From the NCBI RefSeq assembly GCF_004349265.1, contig NZ_SMFL01000002.1, positions 186,001-250,000 of the forward strand: 64,000 nucleotides of DNA, written 5' to 3'. The notes beneath the pieces were generated by a model. That model saw nothing but the letters and a program-made list of their open reading frames with translations, had not been told where the DNA came from and searched no databases. The translations under genes were made by a program, and so were the position numbers. Positions within the stretch are counted from its first letter, which is position 1. Each line of letters starts with the position of its first letter. This DNA is from Dyadobacter psychrotolerans (GTDB taxonomy: Bacteria; Bacteroidota; Bacteroidia; Cytophagales; Spirosomataceae). This document shows, piece after piece, positions 8,676-17,380 of the stretch.

Positions 8676-10034
8676 ATGAAAGCGAACTTCTACATTTTTT
8701 TAATCTGCTTCGGCTGTATGAGCGTCTTAAATCAGTTTAAGTCCAATGCGCAGCTCAGTGTTTCGGGCCAGTTACGTACCAGGACCGAATTCATACAAGG
8801 GCAGGGCTCGCCACTGCAGGAAGGTGAAAAACCGGCTTTTTTTACTTCGCAGAGAACCCGGCTGACTGCCGGATACAAGGCCTACCGGAGTAACTTTTAC
8901 ATTTCATTGCAGGATGTAAGAGTTTGGGGACAGGATGCATCTACCAGTAACCGACCTACAAATGCTTCACTAAATGGGCTGATGCTGCATGAAGCCTGGG
9001 GTGAAATCAGCCTTTTGGATACCAATAAAACGAAAAAAGGAAAAGACTTCTCTCTTAAAATAGGAAGACAGGAGCTTGTTTATGATGATAGTCGTCTACT
9101 GGGCAATCTGGACTGGCTGCAACAGGCGAGGCGGCATGATGCGGCACTTATCAAGTACAGTTACGCCGGTTTTACCGCCCATGCCGGTGCTGCGTATAAT
9201 CAAAACCGTGAATTAAAAACGGGGACATTGTATGACGGCGTCCCGGTGGGTTATGCTGCCGGTACCAATGGGATCGGAACCATGTACAAGTCCATGCAAT
9301 TTGTTTACCTGGCAAAGAAAATCAAACAGGGAAACGTATCTTTTCTATTGTTTAAAGATGATTTTCAAAAATATACAGTAGGGGCAGGTGCATTGAAGGC
9401 CAGCCGAAAAGGAACCTGGAACAGAATAACGATCGGACCCTATCTGCAGACAAAAGTCGGTAAAAACTGGAATGTTACTGCAAGCGGTTATTTACAGACG
9501 GGTAAAGATAAGGACGGTTCGGATCTGAGCGCTTACATGTACTCGGTTAAAGGCCTTTATGAAGCAAGCCGGTTTTTTACAGTCGGCCCCGGCTTTGACT
9601 ATACCTCCGGCACCGCGGCGGGCTCCCGTAACAACCACAGCTTCGATCCGCTTTACGGTACACCGCACAAGTTTTGGGGGCAAATGGATTATTTTTATGC
9701 TGCTAACGGATTCGGAAAAGGTGGTTTGTCTGATCTTTTTGTCACTACCACAACAAAACTTTCCGGAAAACTTTCCCTTCAGGCCGACCTGCACAGGTTT
9801 TCAAGCGCTACCGAACTTAGAAATACAGAAGGAGAAAAACAATCTGGTAATCTGGGAAGTGAACTGGATCTGATTACATCCTATAATTTAACAAAGACAA
9901 TCAGCTTTCAGGCCGGGTACTGTTCCTATGTTTCAACCAATAGTTTGGCGCAGGTCAAGGCAGTCAAAGATCCGCAAAAAATATCCAGCTGGGCCTATCT
10001 GATGATTAATATAAAACCTGAATTTTTGAAATAA
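8676..10034 (+). CDS. Outer-membrane beta-barrel porin, alginate-export family type
   Basis: A 452-aa exported protein. It has a signal peptide (about 1-26, cleavage after SNAQ) followed by alternating beta-strand sequence throughout (LSVSGQLRTRTEF...RLTAGYKAYRSNFYISLQDVRVWG), typical of the AlgE-like porin family. Despite the family name, nothing here indicates alginate. Lying between the siroheme methyltransferase and the nitrate transporter, it probably lets nitrate or nitrite through the outer membrane, a role inferred from context only. It starts 55 bp after the methyltransferase stop and is likely cotranscribed with it. Confidence 0.82.
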   Translation: MKANFYIFLICFGCMSVLNQFKSNAQLSVSGQLRTRTEFIQGQGSPLQEGEKPAFFTSQRTRLTAGYKAYRSNFYISLQDVRVWGQDASTSNRPTNASLNGLMLHEAWGEISLLDTNKTKKGKDFSLKIGRQELVYDDSRLLGNLDWLQQARRHDAALIKYSYAGFTAHAGAAYNQNRELKTGTLYDGVPVGYAAGTNGIGTMYKSMQFVYLAKKIKQGNVSFLLFKDDFQKYTVGAGALKASRKGTWNRITIGPYLQTKVGKNWNVTASGYLQTGKDKDGSDLSAYMYSVKGLYEASRFFTVGPGFDYTSGTAAGSRNNHSFDPLYGTPHKFWGQMDYFYAANGFGKGGLSDLFVTTTTKLSGKLSLQADLHRFSSATELRNTEGEKQSGNLGSELDLITSYNLTKTISFQAGYCSYVSTNSLAQVKAVKDPQKISSWAYLMINIKPEFLK

Positions 10035-10078
10035 AGTCTTTTATAAAATTTGCTTTACAGCTTCACAAATCACCAAAA

Positions 10079-10094
10079 CAAGACAATTGTCTTG
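10079..10094. promoter_or_regulatory. Perfect 16-bp palindrome upstream of the transporter
   Basis: CAAGACAATTGTCTTG is a perfect inverted repeat without a loop, which suits a dimeric DNA-binding protein better than a terminator. It lies 67 bp before the NarK-type transporter start codon and 45 bp after the porin stop. Confidence 0.4.
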
Positions 10095-10160
10095 AAAGAA
10101 GCTTTGTGCCAAAAATAAAATAGCCAGATATTCTTTCACTCTTTTTTCTATTCATAAACT

Positions 10161-11471
10161 ATGGAAACGACCGGTAAACCGCTTGAAAAGTTAAATATTT
10201 TTAGTTTTAAAGGTGTACAGATGCGCACCTTCCATCTCACCTGGATGGCATTTTTTCTTTGTTTTTTCGGCTGGTTTGGTCTTGCTCCGTTGATGACCAT
10301 TGTCAAAACGGACCTTGGACTAACCAAATCACAGATTGGAAATATTATCATCGCTTCGGTTGCAGCTACGGTTGTTGCCCGGATCGTAATAGGTAAACTA
10401 TGCGACAGCTGGGGACCAAGAAAAACCTATTCTGCGCTTATGGCTGTATGTTCAGTGCCGGTAATGACTGTTGGCCTGGTCCATAGTTATGAAGGTTTTT
10501 TGCTTTTCCGGCTGGCTATTGGCGTAATCGGAGCGTCATTTGTGATCACGCAGTATCACACATCGGTAATGTTTGATAAAAAAATTGTAGGTACCGCCAA
10601 TGCGGTCGCCGGTGGATGGGGAAACCTGGGTGGCGGAATTACGAACATGGTCATGCCGCTGATCTTTGCAGGTTTTATTGCCGCGGGTTATCTGCCGGAA
10701 TCTGCATGGCGGCTTGCGATGATCGTACCAGGGGTTATGTTGTTACTTTTTTCGTTTTTGTACTATCGTTTTACAAAGGATACTCCGGCTGGTAATTTTG
10801 ACGACCTGGCTATGACAAACAAGACTGCCGTACAAACCAAAGGTTCGCTTGGCATCGCTGCGAAAGATCCACGCACCTGGGCATTATTTCTGGCTTACGG
10901 AGCGTGTTTTGGAATTGAGATAACCTTCGACAACATTGCTGCGCTTTACTTTTTTGAAAACTTTGATACGTCACTGGCAGTCGCTGGCATTCTTGCCGGT
11001 ACTTTCGGTTTTATGAATTTATTTGCCAGAGCGGTCGGTGGTATTGTTGCAGACAAAGTAGGACGCAAATTTGGTATGATTGGTAAGGGTAAACTTCTGG
11101 CGCTGCTGCTTGCACTTGAAGGAATCGGGATCGCTGTTTTTGCGCAAAGCAGTACCATTGTGGTGGCAGTCATTACCATGCTCGCTTTTGCTATGTTTCT
11201 GAAAATGGCTAACGGCGTAACTTATGCTATTGTGCCTTTTGTAAATCAAAAAGCGATTGGTTCAGTTAGCGGGATCGTTGGTGCCGGGGGTAACGTCGGG
11301 GCGGTACTGGCCGGGTTCCTCTTTAAATCCAGCTCGATATCTTATTCGCAGGCTTTTGTTTATATCGGAGTAGCCATTGCCTGTGTTGCGGCAATTGTTG
11401 CTTTGGTCAATTTTGATAAAACACGACAGCACATCGGCGAGGCAAATGTTTTGGAGGCAGCTGAAATCTGA
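10161..11471 (+). CDS. narK: NarK-family nitrate/nitrite transporter (MFS)
   Basis: A 436-aa inner-membrane protein of the major facilitator superfamily with about twelve hydrophobic helices. Both glycine-rich nitrate signatures of the NNP family are present: GGWGNLGGG near residues 153-161 and GAGGNVGAVLAGF near 374-386, along with the MFS loop motif GKLCDSWGPRKTY after helix 2. The conserved substrate arginines fit VARIVIG and LFARAVG. It imports nitrate, and perhaps exchanges nitrite, for the reductase encoded directly downstream. It follows a 126-bp gap containing a 16-bp palindrome, so it may have its own promoter. Confidence 0.95.
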   Translation: METTGKPLEKLNIFSFKGVQMRTFHLTWMAFFLCFFGWFGLAPLMTIVKTDLGLTKSQIGNIIIASVAATVVARIVIGKLCDSWGPRKTYSALMAVCSVPVMTVGLVHSYEGFLLFRLAIGVIGASFVITQYHTSVMFDKKIVGTANAVAGGWGNLGGGITNMVMPLIFAGFIAAGYLPESAWRLAMIVPGVMLLLFSFLYYRFTKDTPAGNFDDLAMTNKTAVQTKGSLGIAAKDPRTWALFLAYGACFGIEITFDNIAALYFFENFDTSLAVAGILAGTFGFMNLFARAVGGIVADKVGRKFGMIGKGKLLALLLALEGIGIAVFAQSSTIVVAVITMLAFAMFLKMANGVTYAIVPFVNQKAIGSVSGIVGAGGNVGAVLAGFLFKSSSISYSQAFVYIGVAIACVAAIVALVNFDKTRQHIGEANVLEAAEI

Positions 11472-11529
11472 AAACCTGTTGCCGAAGCGTTTGTGTAAAA
11501 CTGATAATCACTGCTGTAACTAATTACCT

Positions 11530-14500
11530 ATGGAAACATCATACGACACCATTAAATCAACCTGCTGTTACTGCGGGGTGGGTTGTGGCGTGCTGGTTCA
11601 TCAGGAAAGTAATGGGCAGCTGAGTCTGGAAGGTGACAAAGAACATCCGTCCAGCAAGGGGCTGCTTTGTTCCAAAGGAATGAATCTGCATTACACGGTG
11701 ATGGATCAGTCAGACAGGCTTCTTTATCCGCAAATGCGGCTGAACCGCTCGATGCCCATGCAGCGTGTGAGCTGGGATGATGCGCTCGAGCGCACAGCTG
11801 CTGTTTTTAAAGCACTGATTAAAAAATTCGGACCTGATTCTGTTGCTTTTTATGTTTCCGGACAGTGTCTGACTGAGGAGTATTATCTTGTCAACAAACT
11901 GATCAAAGGTTTTATCGGGTCCAATAATATCGATACCAATTCCAGGCTTTGCATGAGCTCTGCGGTGGTGGCATATAAAATGGCGTTGGGAGAAGATAGT
12001 GTTCCTGTATGTTACGATGATATTGAAGAGGCCGATGTCTTTTTTGTGACCGGGGCAAACGCAGCCTGGTGCCATCCGGTCCTGTGGCAGCGAATTCAGG
12101 CTCATAAGGCTGCCAATCCCGATGTGAAAATTATTTGTGTTGATCCCCGCCGGACAGATACAGCCCGGTCATCAGATCTTCACCTGGCAATCGATCCCGG
12201 AACAGACATTGTGCTCAACAACGCCATTGGCCGGCTTTTGATTGAACACAGTTACATAAATGAAGAATTTATAATGAACCATACCGACGGCTTTGAAAGT
12301 TTTCGGGAAAAGGTTTTTGAAAGAAGTATTCGTGAAGCTGCTGAGATTTGCGGGGTTAGCCAGGATGATATTTTAACCGCAGCACACTGGATCGGCGCGT
12401 CAAAAGGTTATTTGTCACTTTGGACGATGGGACTAAACCAATCGGTCGTAGGTGTTAATAAAAATCTGTCGCTGATCAATCTGCATTTGATCACCGGCCG
12501 GATTGGCAAACCCGGCAACGGGCCATTTTCTCTTACCGGTCAGCCGAATGCGATGGGCGGGCGTGAAACGGGTGGACTGGCTAACATCCTTCCGGCACAT
12601 CGCGAGGTGACCAATCCGGCTCATCGCGAGCAGATGGAACAATTCTGGGACAGCCCGGTTAAGATTGCACATAAGCCAGGTTTTACGGCAACCGAAATGT
12701 TTGATGCCCTCGCAGATGACAGATTAAAAGCCATCTGGATTATAAACACGAATCCGCTTGTGAGTATGCCTGATGTGAATACGGCGGAAAAAGCATTGAA
12801 AAATGCGCGTTTTGTTGTCGTTCAGGATGTTTCTGATAAAGCGGACACAGTCGCGTTTGCAGATGTGGTGCTGCCTGCGGCTGCCTGGCTTGAAAAAGAA
12901 GGTACGATGACCAACGCTGAAAGGCGCATCACCTATTTGCCAAAGGCACAGAAAGCACCCGGCGAGGCGTTACCGGATGCAGAGATTATCTGGCGGTTTG
13001 CTGAAAAAATGGGTTTTGGTAAATCATTTAATTACAACAGTACATCCGAAGTTTACGACGAATATGTAAAAACAACCAAATCAACCAGCATTGATATTAC
13101 GGGTGTGAGCTACGACCTGCTAAAAGAAAAAAGAAGTATCCAATGGCCGTTTCCTGGTAGGAAGCGTGTGGCAGATGGTATAGGGGGAAGGGCAATGGGC
13201 GATGAGAACAGGGCAGAGAGAATAGAACATTCTCACAATGGTCTGAAAGACCTTCATCTCTCAGCCCGGGGCACCCCCCCGGTAAACCCGGACAATGCCG
13301 GGAATCACGGAACCAAACGGTTATTCACCGACCATCAATTCTACACACCAAACAAAAGAGCACAAATTTTTGCGGTAAATGATCAGAACGGTTCGGAGCC
13401 GACCGATCCGGATTTTCCATTGGTTTTAACAACCGGCCGGGTTCGTGATCAATGGCATACGATGACTAAAACCGGACGTGTGGCCAAATTAAACCAGCAC
13501 ACACCGCAGCCATTTTTGCAGATTAATCCAAAGGACGCAAAAGTTCGCCTTATTTCGGAAGGACAGCTTGTGGTTGTTCGTACCAGACATGGGGAAGTTC
13601 GGGTAAAGGCGCAGATCTCAGAAGATGTCAAGCCGGGTTTGTGCTTTCTGCCCATGCATTGGGGCAAGATTCTGGGGAGCAGCATGGGAAGAGCAAACAA
13701 TCTGACCAGTGCATTGGTCGATCCAAAATCGAAAGAGCCTGATTTTAAATTCTCCGCTGTACAGGTGTCTGTTTATCAAAAACCTTTTGAAAAGATAATT
13801 GTGATAGGAGCAGGTTCGGCCGGTCTTGGTTTTATCAATAGCTATCGGGCGCTTAATCAGCAGGATGAAATTCATGTTTTCTCAAAAGAAATTTATCCCT
13901 TTTACAACCGCGTTCTTCTTCCTGATTACATCAGCGGATCGCAATCGTGGGAAAAGCTTGTAAAACTGCGCGAAGATCAGTTTTCGGAAAACAACATCAT
14001 CGTTCATAAAGGTACCGGCATTGTGCATATAGATCGTAAAAACAAAACGGTTATCGACAGCAATGGACAGGAACATACCTATGACAAGTTGATTCTCGGG
14101 ATGGGAAGCCGGGCGTTTATGCCAAAAGGTGTGCCGGAACTTGCGGGGATTTTCAACATGCGAAGCCGGCTGGATGCAGATTCCGTTTTGCCGTTTTTAA
14201 AGCAACCAAAGTCACATGCTGTCATTGTCGGAGGGGGTATTCTTGGTCTGGAACTGGCTGCTTCGTTTCGGGAAATCAAAGTAAAAGTTACTGTGATCCA
14301 AAGAAGCGGACGGCTTATGGAGCGCCAGCTCGACCCGCTTGCGAGTGAATTATTGTATCAGGATCTGACCGAGCGAGGTGTCGAGATATTCTTTAACGAC
14401 GAAGTGTCTACTTTTTCCGGGTTGGCAACAGTAGATGGTGTCCGACTAAAATCCGGTCGCAGGCTTGATTGCCAGCTAGTGGTGATGGCCATCGGGACCG

Positions 14501-15183
14501 TCCCTTCCCTCGAATTGGCTACACAAGCTGGTGTGGATTGTAAAAGAGGCGTTGTGGTGAATGACTATCTGCAGACATCCGATCCGGATATTTTCACTGC
14601 CGGCGAGATAGCCGAATGGCGTGGTCAGATGTGGGGGATAACACTGGCAGCCGAACAGCAGTCAGAAGCGGCGGCGCGGTTTATCGCGGGAGATATTTCC
14701 CAGCCATACCGCGGAAGTACTTCAATGAATATTCTGAAAATGGAAGGCCTCCATTTGTGCAGCATCGGAATGACTGAGGTTCCGGGCAATGATATTAGTT
14801 ACGAAGAGATTGTTTTTATTGATAAGTCAAAAAGGTATTATAAAAAATGTATCGTGCACCGCGACAAGCTGGTAGGCTGTATTCTGATCGGAGATAAAAA
14901 TGAATTTGCCGAATTCCGTGATCTGATCGCCAATGGTATCGAACTCTCCGAGAAGCGCCTTCAACTGCTTAGAGCCAGTCAGAAAGCTGAGGCTTTGGTA
15001 GGAAAACTGGTCTGTTCGTGCAACAACGTCGGCAAAGGGAATCTGGAAACTGCTATTAAAAATGGCTGTACGGATTTCAAACAGCTTTGTCAGAAGACAG
15101 GTGCCGGAACAGGCTGCGGTTCATGCCGTCCCGAAGTGAGATCAATTCTCGAAAAGATGCAGCAGGAACTACTTGTAGTTTAA
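11530..15183 (+). CDS. nasA: Assimilatory nitrate reductase fused to FAD/NAD diaphorase and BFD-type [2Fe-2S] domain
   Basis: A 1217-aa fusion. Residues 1-60 hold the [4Fe-4S] site C12, C15, C19, C47. The molybdopterin domain follows, with Cys141 (NSRLCMSS) as likely Mo ligand, and the dinucleotide-binding domain begins near 625 (FPLVLTTGRVRDQWHTMTKTGR). From about 752 (IIVIGAGSAGLGF) runs a NirB-like pyridine nucleotide-disulfide oxidoreductase with a second Rossmann motif near 898. The end has a BFD-like [2Fe-2S] site, CSC at 1162-1164 and CGSC at 1196-1199. In Klebsiella-type systems the catalytic and diaphorase parts are separate polypeptides; here one chain could carry electrons from NADH to Mo and reduce nitrate to nitrite in the cytosol. 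No Tat signal is seen. Residues of about 544-593 are an unusual palindrome-rich insertion. The gene lies between the transporter and the rubredoxin-fusion gene. Confidence 0.94.
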   Translation: METSYDTIKSTCCYCGVGCGVLVHQESNGQLSLEGDKEHPSSKGLLCSKGMNLHYTVMDQSDRLLYPQMRLNRSMPMQRVSWDDALERTAAVFKALIKKFGPDSVAFYVSGQCLTEEYYLVNKLIKGFIGSNNIDTNSRLCMSSAVVAYKMALGEDSVPVCYDDIEEADVFFVTGANAAWCHPVLWQRIQAHKAANPDVKIICVDPRRTDTARSSDLHLAIDPGTDIVLNNAIGRLLIEHSYINEEFIMNHTDGFESFREKVFERSIREAAEICGVSQDDILTAAHWIGASKGYLSLWTMGLNQSVVGVNKNLSLINLHLITGRIGKPGNGPFSLTGQPNAMGGRETGGLANILPAHREVTNPAHREQMEQFWDSPVKIAHKPGFTATEMFDALADDRLKAIWIINTNPLVSMPDVNTAEKALKNARFVVVQDVSDKADTVAFADVVLPAAAWLEKEGTMTNAERRITYLPKAQKAPGEALPDAEIIWRFAEKMGFGKSFNYNSTSEVYDEYVKTTKSTSIDITGVSYDLLKEKRSIQWPFPGRKRVADGIGGRAMGDENRAERIEHSHNGLKDLHLSARGTPPVNPDNAGNHGTKRLFTDHQFYTPNKRAQIFAVNDQNGSEPTDPDFPLVLTTGRVRDQWHTMTKTGRVAKLNQHTPQPFLQINPKDAKVRLISEGQLVVVRTRHGEVRVKAQISEDVKPGLCFLPMHWGKILGSSMGRANNLTSALVDPKSKEPDFKFSAVQVSVYQKPFEKIIVIGAGSAGLGFINSYRALNQQDEIHVFSKEIYPFYNRVLLPDYISGSQSWEKLVKLREDQFSENNIIVHKGTGIVHIDRKNKTVIDSNGQEHTYDKLILGMGSRAFMPKGVPELAGIFNMRSRLDADSVLPFLKQPKSHAVIVGGGILGLELAASFREIKVKVTVIQRSGRLMERQLDPLASELLYQDLTERGVEIFFNDEVSTFSGLATVDGVRLKSGRRLDCQLVVMAIGTVPSLELATQAGVDCKRGVVVNDYLQTSDPDIFTAGEIAEWRGQMWGITLAAEQQSEAAARFIAGDISQPYRGSTSMNILKMEGLHLCSIGMTEVPGNDISYEEIVFIDKSKRYYKKCIVHRDKLVGCILIGDKNEFAEFRDLIANGIELSEKRLQLLRASQKAEALVGKLVCSCNNVGKGNLETAIKNGCTDFKQLCQKTGAGTGCGSCRPEVRSILEKMQQELLVV
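13159..13308 (+). repeat. Palindrome-rich in-frame insertion within the nitrate reductase gene
   Basis: About 150 bp (residues 544-593) interrupt the point where related reductases pass directly from the QWP motif to the RLFTD motif. The DNA contains three hairpins: GGTC TGAAA GACC (13240-13252), CCGGGG/CCCCGG (13266-13271 with 13277-13282) and CCCGG/CCGGG (13287-13291 with 13298-13302). The encoded peptide is rich in R, G, N and H and has no hydrophobic core pattern. The reading frame stays open. This looks like a small mobile palindromic repeat captured in a surface loop; the GCCCGGGGC core is shared with the nirB-nirD spacer. Confidence 0.5.
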
Positions 15184-15234
15184 TGTTAAACTTTATAAAC
15201 ACGGATTTTTAGATTTGGTATACCGATAAAGACC

Positions 15235-16698
15235 ATGCGCGACTACTATAACATCAAGATAAATTTACCCGGAGGTATCGCATCGCCCGGGAGGCTGCGG
15301 GATATCCTCACTGCCTGTCTGGATGCAAAGGTTAGAAATGTACGATTTGGTTCGCGCCAACAGCTGCTGCTGACTGTTCATTACGAACAGATGCGATTTT
15401 TGGAAAAGGATCTCAAAGAGCTTGGTGTTTTCTATCAAATTAACAGTGACCGATATCCGAACATCATCAGCTCTTATTGCGGGGAGGAAGTTTTCCGAAC
15501 CGGTCAGTGGCTTGGTGCAAGTGAGTATCATACCGTTCTTGACAGCTTTGATTTTTCTCCTGAACTGAAAGTGAATATCTCGGATTCCAATCAGAGTTTT
15601 ACACCTTTTTTTACAGGAAACTTAAATTTTATATCTTCTCCTGAACCCCATTTTTGGTATTTGTATATCAGGCCAAAACAAACAAATGTGCTGTATCAAT
15701 GGAGAGAACTGATTTATACCAATGCAATCGGGCAGGTTTCTAAAAATCTGGAAGAATATCTTCTTTCAGGGCCCGCATTTAATGAAGATGATTTATATCA
15801 CAGAATTAAAAATACGGCTGGTTATTTAGGAATGCAGGCAAATGACGAGGTTGATCTGCCTTACTTTTCTCTTCCTTATTATGAAGGTTTTAACCGCTAC
15901 GAATCCAGAACCTGGCTTGGCCTTTACAGGCGCGACGAGTTGTTTTCTGTCGAATTTCTTCTTGATGTTTGTAGCCTATGTTTAAAAAACCGGATCGGTG
16001 AGATTTGCACAACTCCCTGGAAATCGCTGATCATTAAAGGTATAGAAGATGCTTACAGATCCGCGTGGAGCAGTATTCTTGGCAAACACAATATCAATGT
16101 TCGGCATGCTGCCAATGAGCTTGCCTGGCAAACCGAGGAAAATTCAGATGACGGGAGTAATCTGAAAAAAGAACTGGTAAGCTATTTTGATAAAAACGAC
16201 ACGCGCACTTTCGGGCTGTGTTTTGGCATTCAAACCAGGCCAAAATCCGAGGTTTTTGGTTCGGTTCTAATTAAAAAACGAGCGGTGCTAAGTATTTTTC
16301 AGCTTTCTGTTCTAAGCGTATATGATATTTATTACGCAGAGAACTTTAATCCCAACAGCCGAAATCATATTTTGTTTGAAAAAGGATTATTCAGGTTCCA
16401 GCTCGCTGGCCAGGTCGAACGCCTGTGCCGCAGATTTAGCCGTAAGCGAATCAAAGAAACCTCCGAAATGTTGCCCGTGACAAATATTGAACCGCAAATT
16501 ATCTTAACTGATTTAACCGTCGTTCACCAATGTCCTAATTGTTTCACTGTTTACGATGCTGCATACGGGGATCAGATGGCTAATATTGCACCGGGAACTT
16601 CTTTTGGAGGCTTACCCGAAACATATAGCTGCCCGGTTTGTGAAACGCCTAAAAGTCAGTTGCTGGAGATTAGTTTAGTTGAAAATCAAGCTTATTAG
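15235..16698 (+). CDS. Nitrite/sulfite-reductase-like protein lacking cluster cysteines, with C-terminal rubredoxin
   Basis: A 487-aa cytosolic protein. The N-terminal 100 residues resemble the ferredoxin-like half domain of siroheme reductases (VRFGSRQQLLLTVHYEQMRF). A second such unit is suggested near 240-290, including the TTPWKSLIIKG stretch that recalls the TPWR motif of NirA/CobG proteins. The paired C-x5-C and C-x3-C ligands of siroheme/[4Fe-4S] are not found. Residues 430-475 are a classical rubredoxin: C433-x2-C436 and C466-x2-C469 around YGD and IAPGTSF. It sits 51 bp after the nitrate reductase and 4 bp before the NarM-like gene. A role in passing electrons to or from the reductase is plausible, but no function can be assigned from sequence alone. 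Confidence 0.8.
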   Translation: MRDYYNIKINLPGGIASPGRLRDILTACLDAKVRNVRFGSRQQLLLTVHYEQMRFLEKDLKELGVFYQINSDRYPNIISSYCGEEVFRTGQWLGASEYHTVLDSFDFSPELKVNISDSNQSFTPFFTGNLNFISSPEPHFWYLYIRPKQTNVLYQWRELIYTNAIGQVSKNLEEYLLSGPAFNEDDLYHRIKNTAGYLGMQANDEVDLPYFSLPYYEGFNRYESRTWLGLYRRDELFSVEFLLDVCSLCLKNRIGEICTTPWKSLIIKGIEDAYRSAWSSILGKHNINVRHAANELAWQTEENSDDGSNLKKELVSYFDKNDTRTFGLCFGIQTRPKSEVFGSVLIKKRAVLSIFQLSVLSVYDIYYAENFNPNSRNHILFEKGLFRFQLAGQVERLCRRFSRKRIKETSEMLPVTNIEPQIILTDLTVVHQCPNCFTVYDAAYGDQMANIAPGTSFGGLPETYSCPVCETPKSQLLEISLVENQAY

Positions 16699-16702
16699 TT
16701 AT

Positions 16703-17179
16703 ATGAAAACCGTTCAGGTGAGTCCTTTTTTCTTTGCGTTTGAAAGTGATTTTGTGGATACGCTTAAATGTGTTCCAATGATTGTCCGTTATAAATTGGA
16801 TAGCTGCGGCGTGAAACTCAAACTGCACGAGTGGGCAAAATTTAGTGTAGAGCAAAAACAAAAGCTGGCTTATCTGGCTTGCTACAAAGAAAGTGAAATC
16901 AAAGATTATGGAAGGTTTGTCAAACAGCTTGTTTTTGATCAGTTCAGATACAACGCCAGTCTTTTAGCCGAAGTGAATGACAGTTGGAATTTTTTGAATC
17001 AGGTTCCGCAGGAAGTTCAGCAAAAGGCATTTGAATGGAATTGTTCGCCGCTTACATTGAAACAATGGATCAGCCTGAACACACTTCAGAGATTTGCGTT
17101 AGTTAAACTGAGCCGGTCGGGTCATGAAGGGAAGAATTTCTCTGTTGCGCTTGCTGAGTTTAAAATTTCAGGAAAGTGA
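16703..17179 (+). CDS. narM: Nitrate reductase-associated protein (NarM-like)
   Basis: A 158-aa cytosolic protein of the nitrate reductase-associated family (Nitr_red_assoc). Its cyanobacterial member NarM is needed for active nitrate reductase. The conserved start FFAFESDFVDTLKCVPM and the later LKLHEWAKFS and KQWISLNTLQRFALVKL blocks are recognisable. The ATG at 16703 is chosen as the start because it follows the previous stop codon by 4 bp; an upstream TTG would overlap the rubredoxin-fusion gene. It is the last gene of the rightward nitrate series. The biochemical role of the family is unclear; assembly or maturation of the molybdoenzyme is usual speculation. Confidence 0.85.
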   Translation: MKTVQVSPFFFAFESDFVDTLKCVPMIVRYKLDSCGVKLKLHEWAKFSVEQKQKLAYLACYKESEIKDYGRFVKQLVFDQFRYNASLLAEVNDSWNFLNQVPQEVQQKAFEWNCSPLTLKQWISLNTLQRFALVKLSRSGHEGKNFSVALAEFKISGK

Positions 17180-17380
17180 TTGCTTCGTTTTGTTATAAAT
17201 CAATTTAAAATTTGTTCAGTTTTATAGGTATACATACTCCGTTTTGTTCTTACCATTGATTTTCGACAGGTAACCATTTCTGCTTTGATAAAATTTAACG
17301 CAGTCGTGCAGTTAATTTACCAAGACTAAAATGAACGATCCGGAGAAAGTGTTTGGAATTTTAACAGAGCATATAAATTG

